9,851 nt of DNA, taken from Proteobacteria bacterium UBA6156 (GTDB lineage Bacteria; Pseudomonadota; Alphaproteobacteria; UBA2136; UBA6156). Where the stretch lies: the NCBI GenBank assembly GCA_002422365.1, contig DIUO01000002.1, positions 1-9,851 on the forward strand, in the 5' to 3' direction. The notes beneath the pieces were generated by a model that worked only from the letters and a program-made list of their open reading frames with translations, searched no databases and was not told where the DNA came from. The position numbers were made by a program, and so were the translations under genes. This document shows, in pieces, positions 1 to 6,267 of this stretch; the first letter of the stretch is position 1, and each line of letters begins with the position of its first letter.

Positions 1-26
1 CCTCCCCCTAGTACTAAGATGGGGGT

Positions 27-99
27 GCAGGGGGAACACCCTGCTGGCGAAAGCGAGGCCGAAGGCCGTAGCGAAGCCACGATAACGCGAAGCGTAAAT
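27..99. repeat. Hairpin-rich intergenic repeat, copy A
   Basis: First of two 73-nt copies that lie 87 nt apart and match at 67 of 73 positions. It opens with a 6-bp hairpin (27-32 with 39-44, six-base loop). Small inverted repeats with GAA or GAAA loops follow: GCGAAAGC at 47-54, GGCCGAAGGCC at 57-67, GCGAAGC at 71-77 and CGCGAAGCG at 86-94. It ends with AGCGTAAAT. The form suggests a REP-like intergenic palindromic element, but I do not recognise a named family. The copies lie downstream of the amidase gene and may continue beyond the left edge of the window. Confidence 0.85.
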
Positions 100-113
100 A
101 AGCAAAAATGAGC

Positions 114-186
114 GCCGGGGGAACACCCGGCCGCCGAAAGCGAGGCCGAAGGCCATAGCGAAGCCACGAGAACGCGAAGCGTAAAT
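114..186. repeat. Hairpin-rich intergenic repeat, copy B
   Basis: Second copy of the element at 27-99. Its first hairpin (114-119 with 126-131) keeps its shape although one pair changed: A29-T42 in copy A is C116-G129 here. The GAA-loop inverted repeats at 144-154, 158-164 and 173-181 are unchanged. The first mini-hairpin is weakened by the change at 134 relative to 47. The other differences (132, 155, 170) fall between stems. The right-end motif AGCGTAAA occurs a third time at 241-248, touching the amidase stop codon, so a decayed third copy may lie there. Confidence 0.85.
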
Positions 187-209
187 GCACTGACAAAAGG
201 AAAGTGCTA

Positions 210-237
210 AGCACCCGTCCTAGTAGAATTCGGTGCT
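210..237 (-). terminator. Possible weak terminator after the amidase gene
   Basis: Inverted repeat AGCACC (210-215) with GGTGCT (232-237), a 16-base loop, 12 bp downstream of the amidase stop on the minus strand. On that strand it is followed by a moderately T-rich stretch (TTTCCTTTT) about 6 nt further on. The stem is short and overlaps other possible pairings (GTGC 204-207 with GCAC 211-214; GCACT 187-191 with AGTGC 203-207), so the call is tentative. Confidence 0.3.
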
Positions 238-249
238 CAGAGCGTAAAC

Positions 250-798
250 TTACCGCCACCAACCCCAATCAAAATGCAACCCCGGGTCACTCTTCCGCCC
301 AAGCGACACCTCATGGTGCCCCAACACCCGCTCGCGGCTTATCCCCGGGTGGCGGGCCACAATGTCCTCCACCAGCGCCTTCAGCGCCGCATATTGCGCC
401 TCGGTGTAGGGCTCAAACGTCGCCCACCCGAACAACCCTTCGCTGTCAATGTCGGGCGGCAGGTTCACAAACGGGCCGCAATTGGCCACTTCAATCCCAA
501 GGCTCCAGCCGTTCAGGCCGTCCACCATCACACCTTCACTGTTCACCGCCTGGCTTTTCCCGGCGTGGTAGGCTACCAGCGCCTCCGGCACCAACTGTAT
601 CACCCGCCCCTCACGCGTAATATAATAGTGGCAACTTACCTGAATCTCCGGGTCGCGCAGGCGGGCCAGCGCCTCATCATCACCGGCCATCCAGGTGCCG
701 TGCACAATCACAAATTCCAGCCGTTCCCCATCCCGCCGCAGGCGATGGTTGGGGCTGGGCACAACCTGGGTCACACCGGCGGCATCGGGCTCAAACAT
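250..798 (-). CDS. N-acetylmuramoyl-L-alanine amidase (Amidase_2 / AmpD-AmiD family)
   Basis: A 182-residue zinc amidase expected to cut the amide bond between N-acetylmuramic acid and L-alanine in peptidoglycan or its turnover fragments. One Amidase_2 domain fills the protein. Visible are FVIVHGTWM with first zinc ligand H33, VSCHYYITREGRVIQLV (54-70), the YHAG segment (77-80), the GIEVAN strand with E103, and GHHEV...GRKSDPG with likely ligands H161 and D171 and the conserved K169. There is no signal peptide, so it looks more like cytoplasmic AmpD than lipoprotein AmiD; which one cannot be settled here. An ATG at 817-819 would add seven residues, but the ATG at 796-798 has AGGAG (804-808) five bases upstream. 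That Shine-Dalgarno overlaps the stop of the preceding gene (807-809), suggesting translational coupling. It is the last gene of the fumC group. Confidence 0.92.
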   Translation of the reverse strand: MFEPDAAGVTQVVPSPNHRLRRDGERLEFVIVHGTWMAGDDEALARLRDPEIQVSCHYYITREGRVIQLVPEALVAYHAGKSQAVNSEGVMVDGLNGWSLGIEVANCGPFVNLPPDIDSEGLFGWATFEPYTEAQYAALKALVEDIVARHPGISRERVLGHHEVSLGRKSDPGLHFDWGWWR

Positions 799-806
799 AC
801 AGGCTC

Positions 807-1820
807 CTAGCGTCCCCACAGGCGTGCGGTCACGTCTCTCACCTTGGGCAACGGCCCCACGGGCTGGCCGTTCAGGGTCAGGGTTGTCTGCATGTTCTGC
901 ATGCGCACCGTGCCCACCCCGCTCAGGCTTTTATAAAACCGCGACGCCCCCATCTCTTCCGCCGCCGAACGTGGCGCCACCAAACCCGCCGCACGCACCC
1001 AGCCCACCAGCGTATCCTCGCTGTCGCTGGTCATCGTCAGGTTCCCGCTCAGGCGGCCGTCGGTGGTCACTTGCAGCGCCCCAAACATCCCGCCGCTCAC
1101 CTGGCCGTTACGGGCCGAATACTTAAACGACAAACTCTCAATCCCCACACCGTCACCGGCTTTCAGCTCGGCGCTGGCGGCACGCATCATCGCGTTAATG
1201 CCGGGCATTTGCCCCTGCCCGAACAAATTCACCATCGCACCAAAGGCCGCTGGCGGCAGGCTCACTTTGCCGCTTATCACAGCTTCGCCGCCCGGCCAGG
1301 TGGGGCGGCTGGCCAGGTTCAGCTGCACGCGGCCGCCGGTGGTGCCGCGCTCCAGCACCAGGTCGCCCAGCGCGGCAATTTCGTTGCCTGCATGGTCCAG
1401 CAGGCGCACCTTGTCGGCTTTCAGCGTCAGGTTGTGGCCTTCTTTCATCCACATAATATGGCCGTCCTGCGTTTCCAGCACCAGCTTTTGCCCTTGGTGC
1501 AACGTCACATCCACGCGCGGCGGCAACGCCATCGTCCAGCGGTCACGCCGGAAGAACGGACTGCTCAGCTTCAACCGTGGCGCCGCAATCTCGCGCACCG
1601 GGCCGCTGTTCAGCAGCATCTTCACGGTGGGCAGCTCCATGGTCACTTGCATGGCGTCGGGCACCCATTGGGGCTGCCCGTAGTTTATCTGCGCGTTCAT
1701 CGCCTGCTCCACCGTGCCTTTCATCTGGGTGGTGGTGTAATTCAGGCTGACCATCCAGAACACGCCATAGCCCAGCACCGCCAACAACACCGAAAGAAAC
1801 AAAGCCGCCAACACACGCAT
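807..1820 (-). CDS. DUF2125-like membrane-anchored or secreted envelope protein
   Basis: A 337-residue protein of unknown function. Residues 2-25 form a hydrophobic segment (RVLAALFLSVLLAVLGYG), either a signal anchor or an uncleaved signal. The rest is a beta-rich extracytoplasmic domain with alternating hydrophobic strands. The layout (N-terminal anchor, INYG segment near residue 45, long beta repeats, and LNGQPVGPLP near the C-terminus) resembles alphaproteobacterial DUF2125 proteins and, more distantly, AsmA-like envelope proteins; I recognise the shape rather than a diagnostic motif. The ATG at 1818-1820 is preferred over an in-frame ATG at 1901, because AAGGA (1830-1834) lies nine bases upstream, the hydrophobic segment starts there, and the longer form would run well into fumC. 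The gap to fumC is 22 bp. It is probably co-transcribed with fumC and the amidase. Confidence 0.8.
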   Translation of the reverse strand: MRVLAALFLSVLLAVLGYGVFWMVSLNYTTTQMKGTVEQAMNAQINYGQPQWVPDAMQVTMELPTVKMLLNSGPVREIAAPRLKLSSPFFRRDRWTMALPPRVDVTLHQGQKLVLETQDGHIMWMKEGHNLTLKADKVRLLDHAGNEIAALGDLVLERGTTGGRVQLNLASRPTWPGGEAVISGKVSLPPAAFGAMVNLFGQGQMPGINAMMRAASAELKAGDGVGIESLSFKYSARNGQVSGGMFGALQVTTDGRLSGNLTMTSDSEDTLVGWVRAAGLVAPRSAAEEMGASRFYKSLSGVGTVRMQNMQTTLTLNGQPVGPLPKVRDVTARLWGR

Positions 1821-1842
1821 GGTTACATATCCTTTTTCATGG

Positions 1843-3354
1843 TTAGCGGTCCGGCGCCAGCATCTGCTCGGGCCGCACGGCGGCGTCAAAGGTCTTGGCA
1901 TCCAAAAAGCCCAGCGCCAGCGCCGCCTCTTTCAGGCTCATGTTGTCGTGCAGGGCTTTCTTGGCCACTTGCGCGGCTTTGTCATAACCAATCACCGGGT
2001 TCAGCGCGGTCACCAGCATCAGGCTGTTAGCCAGGTGGCGCTCAATTTGCGGCTTGTTCGGCTCCAGCCCCACCAGGCAGTTGTCGGTAAAGCTCTGCAA
2101 CGCATCGGCCAGCAAGGTTACGCTCTGCAAAATGTTATGGATAATAAGCGGCTTGAACACATTCAGCTGCAAATGCCCCTGCAACCCGCCCACCGTCACG
2201 GCGGCATCGTTGCCAATCACTTGGCAGCACACCATGCTCAGGGCTTCGCATTGGGTGGGGTTCACTTTGCCGGGCATAATGCTGCTGCCGGGTTCGTTGG
2301 CGGGCAGGTTCAGCTCGTTCAGGCCGCAGCGTGGGCCGCTGCCCAGCAACCTCACATCGTTGGCCAGTTTCATGGCGGCCACGGCGGTGGTTTTCAGGCT
2401 GGCACTCAGCTGCACCAGCGGGTCGTGGGCGGCCAGGCCAAAAAACTTGTTCTCCATTTCCCTGAATTTCAACCCCAGCTCCTTGGCGCAATAGGTCGTC
2501 ACCAGGGCCGGGAATTTCACATGCGTGTTCAGCCCCGTGCCCACTGCCGTGCCGCCAATCGGCAGCGCCATGGCACCGGCCAAAGCCTGCACCATGCACT
2601 CTTCCGCAAATTCCAGCTGGGCGGCAAAGGCACCAAATTCCTGCCCCAGGGTCAGGGGGGTGGCATCCTGCAAATGGGTGCGGCCTATCTTCACAATCTT
2701 CTGCCAGGCTTTGGCTTTTTTAAGCAACTCTTTTCGCGTGGCCACCAGCACCGGCAGCAGCTCTTGGGCTACGGCATCGCAAGCCGCCAGGTGCATGGCG
2801 GTCGGGAAGGTATCATTGCTGCTCTGCCCCTTGTTCACATGGTCGTTGGGGTGCACCGGGCTTTTGCCGCCGCGCGTCCCCGTCAGCATTTCGTTGGCGC
2901 GCCCGGCCAGCACTTCGTTCAGGTTCATATTGGTCTGGGTGCCGCTGCCGGTTTGCCAAACCACCAGCGGAAAATTCCCCTCCAGCTTCCCCGCAATCAC
3001 CTCATCGGCGGCGGCGGCAATGGCTTTGGCTAGCTTGGGGTCCAGGCGCTTCAAGTCGCGGTTGGCCAGCGCGGCGGCTTTCTTCAGCACGGCAAAGGCG
3101 CGCACAAAACGGGGCGTAAAGCTAAAGCGCGCCTCCCCACCAATCTTAAAATTCTCCCGGCTGCGCTGGGTCTGTGCCCCCCAATAGCACGCGGCGGGCA
3201 CCGCCACCTGGCCCATGCTGTCACTTTCCATCCGCACATCATCTTTGGCCGCAGCCTTGGCCGCAGCCTTGGCCGCAACCTTGGCCGCAACCTTGGCCGC
3301 AACCTTTGGTTTTACAGACGACGAAACCGAACGTACTTTTGCAGCAGGTGCCAT
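1843..3354 (-). CDS. fumC: Class II fumarate hydratase with a Lys/Ala-rich N-terminal extension
   Basis: Interconverts fumarate and L-malate in the TCA cycle; the family is an iron-independent cytoplasmic homotetramer. At 503 residues it exceeds E. coli FumC (467). The conserved enzyme begins around residue 42 (MESDSMGQV, then YWGAQTQRS at 57-65) and continues with TGSGTQTNMN (135-144), GQSSND (176-181), RTHLQDATPLT with H227, and the fumarate lyase signature GSSIMPGKVNP (356-366) carrying the catalytic serine region. The first 41 residues are an extension built from repeats of K-V/A-A-A, encoded by a 12-bp tandem repeat. The ATG at 3352-3354 was chosen as the first start downstream of the terminator at 3391-3426; its Shine-Dalgarno is weak (GATAGG). 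A start at M42 (3231) would give a normal-length enzyme but has no clear ribosome binding site. It heads a group with the DUF2125-like and amidase genes. Confidence 0.95.
   Translation of the reverse strand: MAPAAKVRSVSSSVKPKVAAKVAAKVAAKAAAKAAAKDDVRMESDSMGQVAVPAACYWGAQTQRSRENFKIGGEARFSFTPRFVRAFAVLKKAAALANRDLKRLDPKLAKAIAAAADEVIAGKLEGNFPLVVWQTGSGTQTNMNLNEVLAGRANEMLTGTRGGKSPVHPNDHVNKGQSSNDTFPTAMHLAACDAVAQELLPVLVATRKELLKKAKAWQKIVKIGRTHLQDATPLTLGQEFGAFAAQLEFAEECMVQALAGAMALPIGGTAVGTGLNTHVKFPALVTTYCAKELGLKFREMENKFFGLAAHDPLVQLSASLKTTAVAAMKLANDVRLLGSGPRCGLNELNLPANEPGSSIMPGKVNPTQCEALSMVCCQVIGNDAAVTVGGLQGHLQLNVFKPLIIHNILQSVTLLADALQSFTDNCLVGLEPNKPQIERHLANSLMLVTALNPVIGYDKAAQVAKKALHDNMSLKEAALALGFLDAKTFDAAVRPEQMLAPDR
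3245..3304. repeat. Five tandem 12-bp units inside the fumC 5' region
   Basis: Five head-to-tail 12-bp units on the plus strand: TTGGCCGCAGCC twice, then TTGGCCGCAACC three times. The only variation is one G/A position. On the coding strand each unit adds four residues (KVAA or KAAA). The unit is a multiple of three, so changes in copy number keep fumC in frame. Near-identity of the units points to recent slippage expansion. Confidence 0.95.
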
Positions 3355-3390
3355 AATGCCTATCTTTCTTGTGGCCCCCACTCTAAGCAT

Positions 3391-3426
3391 AAAAAAGCGA
3401 CGGCACCAGAGGCGCCGCCGCTTTTT
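3391..3426 (-). terminator. Strong rho-independent terminator between flgE and fumC
   Basis: In the minus-strand transcript, 3421-3414 pairs with 3404-3397 to give an eight-pair GC-rich stem (one G-U wobble, 3418 with 3400). It is extended by five A-U pairs and has a nine-base loop; a run of six U follows (3396-3391). On the plus strand the wobble would be an A-C mismatch, so the minus direction is favoured. It would end the fliK-flgD-flgE transcript about 140 nt after the flgE stop. It sits only 36 nt before the fumC ATG, so a fumC promoter further upstream would have to read through it. Confidence 0.85.
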
Positions 3427-3450
3427 CATCATTTCCTTAAAAAACAAGAA

Positions 3451-3485
3451 GCACCAGCGCGAGTCTAAAAACGTCATCCTGGTGC
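3451..3485 (-). repeat. 7-bp inverted repeat upstream of the fumC terminator
   Basis: GCACCAG (3451-3457) and CTGGTGC (3479-3485) can form a 7-bp stem with a 21-base loop. In the minus-strand transcript a U-rich run (UUCUUGUUUUUU) follows the stem, so it could be a weak upstream terminator. GCACCAG also occurs at 3403-3409, overlapping the loop of the main terminator, so the 3479-3485 arm has two possible partners. Confidence 0.6.
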
Positions 3486-3539
3486 GTTGTGGCGGGGCGC
3501 AGTGTACAAAACACAAGGTACATAAGCCACGCCACAACG
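3485..3539. repeat. Perfect 10-bp inverted repeat after the flgE stop
   Basis: CGTTGTGGCG (3485-3494) and CGCCACAACG (3530-3539) are exact inverted copies with a 35-bp centre. The centre contains a smaller inverted repeat, TGTAC (3503-3507) with GTACA (3518-3522). It starts 28 bp after the flgE stop. There is no T-tract, so it is not a simple terminator. It could stabilise the 3' end of the flagellar transcript or serve as an operator for fumC; I do not recognise the site. Confidence 0.75.
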
Positions 3540-3567
3540 TGCCAGGGGGCGATTTTAGGCCGCGCGC

Positions 3568-5502
3568 CTAGCGGAGTTGCAGCAGCTCGTTAAGCATCTG
3601 GTCAACGGTGGTAATCACCTTGCTACTGGCCTGGAAGGCCCGCTGCGCCACAATCATGTTCGAGAACTCACCCGCAATGTCGGTAGTACTGCCTTCCAGG
3701 CTCCCACCCACCAGGCTGCCGGTACCGCCGGTGTTGGGTTCTTTCAGCAGGGCCTGGCCGCTCAGCTCGGTGGTGCGCAGCAAACTGCCCGACACCATCT
3801 CCAGCCCGCGCGGGTTCTGGAACACCGCCAGCGCCACCTTAAACAGCTTCTTGGTTTCGCCGTTGGTGAACGTGCCGTTCACAAAGCCGTCGCTGTCCAC
3901 ACTAATACTCGCAAGCGTACCCGCACCAAACCCGTTCTGGTTCACCGCACTGGTGTTAAAGCTGGAGGACAACTGCGTAATCCCGTCCGTCCCCACACCG
4001 TCTTCCAGTTCGGTTTGCGGGGCTACCGTAAACGTACCGATAAGGTCGGGGTAAATCGCCGCCGTCTCATCAAAGCTGTCGTTCACCGTCACACGCAGCG
4101 CGCTGGTGCTAAAATAGGCCTCGCGCACACCGGTCCCACCCACGGTGGCACTTTCCATCAGCGTACCGCCGGCATTATACAGCCCGATGGTGGTCGCACT
4201 GGTGCGGCGCAGCGTATAGGTGCCGCTGGCCAGGGTGTTGTTCTCGGCACTCAGGTGCAGCACACCGCCGCTGTTGCGGGTGCCCAGGGTCATGGTGCCC
4301 ATACTGGCGCCGTCGGCAAAGGCTGCAATGTCAAAACCCGCGCCGGTGGTAATCGTCACACCTTGCCCGGCAAACGTGTAGGTAGTGCTGGCGCCTGTTC
4401 CAGCCACAGCAGCTGTGGCCAACTGGGTCGTTCCATCCGTATCCAGCAACTCAATCGTGTTGGCGTCAATCCGGCGTATCGAATACGTTCCGGCAAGCAA
4501 AGTTCCGGCGTTGGTGGCGTTGGTCAGGTTGGCAATGCTCGTGGCCGTTACATCAGGCACGCTGGTCACGGTCGAGGTAACTTCGCCACTGGTAGCCGTC
4601 ACCACTTGCCCGCCGGTATAATCACCAAAGTTAAAGGTGAGGGAACTCGCGCTCACACCCCCGGCCCACTGAATACTCACCGTGGTGCCCGTCGCGTTTT
4701 TCAGAGACCCATTCGAGTTAAACTCCAACGTCCCATTTCCAACCTGCGTCGGCGTCCCCGCAGTACCACCCTGAATATCCGAGCCATCGGCCACCAGCTG
4801 CCAGTCCCAGGTGTTGGCGCTGCGCTTGGTAAAGGCAATGGTCATGTCGCGGGCGCCACCTTGGGCGTCATACACGCGTATGTCGGTCACAAAGTCGGCC
4901 AGGGTGTTGTTGGCCACCACACTCGCCAGCGCCGCATCGAGAGACGCCGCCGACGCATAAATGGTGTTGATATCCGCCTCGCTGTTCAAGTTGGCATCGA
5001 TCGAAAACTCCGTCGTCGCCTGAGCCGAAACACCCACACTCTGCAACTCAATCGCCTGCGGCTCCTGAATGTTCAAAATCGTCCCGTCGCTATCGGTTTT
5101 CCAGCCTTGCAGGTAATAGCCGTCCGGGTTGACCAAATACCCTTCCTTGTCTTCATTAAAGCTCCCGGCGCGGGTGTAATAAAAGCTGCTGCTGGTGGTG
5201 TTGGTTTTGGTGTCGGAAACCCGGAAAAACCCGTTGCCGGAAATCGCAAGGTCCGTCCGGCTGGTGCTGGTAATAAAGCTACCCTGGTTGCTCTGGTCGG
5301 TTTTCACGTTAGTGTCCACACCGCCGCTGTTATAGGCCGTGCCGCTCACACCGCTGCTGGTCACCAGTTGGCTGAACAACGTCCGGCTGGCCTTATAACC
5401 AATCGTGTTGGTGTTGCTCAGGTTGTCGGCAATCACGCTAATGGCTTGGCCTTGCGCTCCAATTCCGCTCACACTGGCGGTCATCGCTCCAAATAAACTC
5501 AT
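3568..5502 (-). CDS. flgE: Flagellar hook protein FlgE, long form
   Basis: Structural subunit of the hook, exported through the flagellar type III apparatus and polymerised under the FlgD cap. At 644 residues it is far longer than enterobacterial FlgE (about 400). The N-terminal rod/hook signature is present (MSLFGAMTASVSGIGAQGQA, then NLSNTNTIGYK at 27-37), followed by the D1 segment LAISGNGFFRV (85-95). A FlgE D2-like region starts near residue 165 (TEFSIDANLN). The C-terminal helix (IAGEFSNMIVAQRAF, VDQMLNELL) is intact at 609-641. Extra length comes from a Thr/Ala/Gly-rich insert at about 300-500 that holds two related segments (336-395 and 424-483). GGAGG (5511-5515) lies eight bases before the ATG. 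The 59-bp gap after flgD is AT-rich with no terminator, so the two are likely co-transcribed. Confidence 0.97.
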   Translation of the reverse strand: MSLFGAMTASVSGIGAQGQAISVIADNLSNTNTIGYKASRTLFSQLVTSSGVSGTAYNSGGVDTNVKTDQSNQGSFITSTSRTDLAISGNGFFRVSDTKTNTTSSSFYYTRAGSFNEDKEGYLVNPDGYYLQGWKTDSDGTILNIQEPQAIELQSVGVSAQATTEFSIDANLNSEADINTIYASAASLDAALASVVANNTLADFVTDIRVYDAQGGARDMTIAFTKRSANTWDWQLVADGSDIQGGTAGTPTQVGNGTLEFNSNGSLKNATGTTVSIQWAGGVSASSLTFNFGDYTGGQVVTATSGEVTSTVTSVPDVTATSIANLTNATNAGTLLAGTYSIRRIDANTIELLDTDGTTQLATAAVAGTGASTTYTFAGQGVTITTGAGFDIAAFADGASMGTMTLGTRNSGGVLHLSAENNTLASGTYTLRRTSATTIGLYNAGGTLMESATVGGTGVREAYFSTSALRVTVNDSFDETAAIYPDLIGTFTVAPQTELEDGVGTDGITQLSSSFNTSAVNQNGFGAGTLASISVDSDGFVNGTFTNGETKKLFKVALAVFQNPRGLEMVSGSLLRTTELSGQALLKEPNTGGTGSLVGGSLEGSTTDIAGEFSNMIVAQRAFQASSKVITTVDQMLNELLQLR

Positions 5503-5561
5503 TGTCTGTTCCTCCGTTAATTCTTCAGTTGTTAAAATAAATATAAACTTGGGGTTGGTTA

Positions 5562-6236
5562 TTACAGCGATGTCACCGCGAGCACATCTTCCAGGGCCAC
5601 ATTCCGGCCGTCAGACATCACCAGGTTGGCCGTGCCTTCACTGTTCAGCACGCTGGCCACCACGCCATAGGTCAGCACGGTGTTGGCAATCACTTTGTCG
5701 TCGCCGTCGGTGGCTTTCACACGCACCGTATAGTTCCCCGGCTCCAGCACGTTTCCGGCATCATCTTTGCCGTCCCAGGTCAAAATATGGTTACCCTCGC
5801 TCTTGTCACCATTCACGCTGCGCACCAGTTTGCCGGTGGCGTCGTAAATCGAGATATCCACTTTCGCCGCAGTGTTATCCAGCACATAGCCAAACTCCGC
5901 GCCGGTATCTTCACCCAGCGCCACGGTGTCGCCGGGGGCCAGCACCACCTTGTTCAGGTAGCTCACCGCCAGGGTTTGCTGGCCAAAATCGCGTTGCTCC
6001 ACCAACTGAGACAAATAATTATTGGAATTAATCTGCTGCTCCAGCGCACTAAACTGCGCAATCTGGCCGGTAAATTCCGTCCCATCCAGCGGGTTCAGCG
6101 GGTCTTGGTTTTTCAACTGCGCCACCAGCAGTTTCAAAAAGGTGTTAAAGTCTACAGTGTTCAACCCGGTCGCGCTCGAAGTCAGCACGCCGCTGGCATC
6201 TGCCGTTCCACTTGCACCCGATATTGTTGTCATCAT
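5562..6236 (-). CDS. flgD: Hook assembly scaffold (hook cap) protein FlgD
   Basis: Caps the tip of the growing hook so that FlgE subunits can polymerise; it is exported and later discarded. The 224 residues show the conserved N-terminal FlgD block, DFNTFLKLLVAQLKNQDPLNPL (29-50) and EFTGQIAQFSALEQQ (54-68). These are followed by a tudor-like and Ig-like (FlgD_ig) portion with SIYDATGKLVR, WDGKDDAGN and GNYTVRV. The C-terminal beta segment (LVMSDGRNVALEDV) closes the tudor-like fold. Two ATG codons in tandem (6234-6236 and 6231-6233) are both possible; only a purine-rich stretch (AAGAAAGA) serves as a poor Shine-Dalgarno. It lies 31 bp after fliK. Confidence 0.97.
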   Translation of the reverse strand: MMTTISGASGTADASGVLTSSATGLNTVDFNTFLKLLVAQLKNQDPLNPLDGTEFTGQIAQFSALEQQINSNNYLSQLVEQRDFGQQTLAVSYLNKVVLAPGDTVALGEDTGAEFGYVLDNTAAKVDISIYDATGKLVRSVNGDKSEGNHILTWDGKDDAGNVLEPGNYTVRVKATDGDDKVIANTVLTYGVVASVLNSEGTANLVMSDGRNVALEDVLAVTSL

Positions 6237-6267
6237 CCGGTCTTTCTTGTTTCAGGCCTGTTACTAC

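Noticed and set aside
27..186. CRISPR array
   Set aside because: Only two copies, repeats longer than usual, a 14-nt spacer between them, and strong internal palindromes; this is an intergenic repeat element, not CRISPR.
1071..2030. Plus-strand open frame opposite the DUF2125-like gene and fumC
   Set aside because: His/Gln/Arg-rich shadow with no start signal; the opposite strand has coherent genes with ribosome binding sites.
3355..3429. Upstream ATG (3427-3429) extending fumC by 25 residues, with AAGGA close before it
   Set aside because: The added codons consist largely of the terminator hairpin and have no fumarase similarity; the Shine-Dalgarno spacing is also too short.
3577..5496. 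639-codon plus-strand open frame opposite flgE
   Set aside because: It is the near-complete antisense shadow of flgE, rich in His, Arg and Gly with no domain, while the minus strand encodes an unmistakable hook protein.
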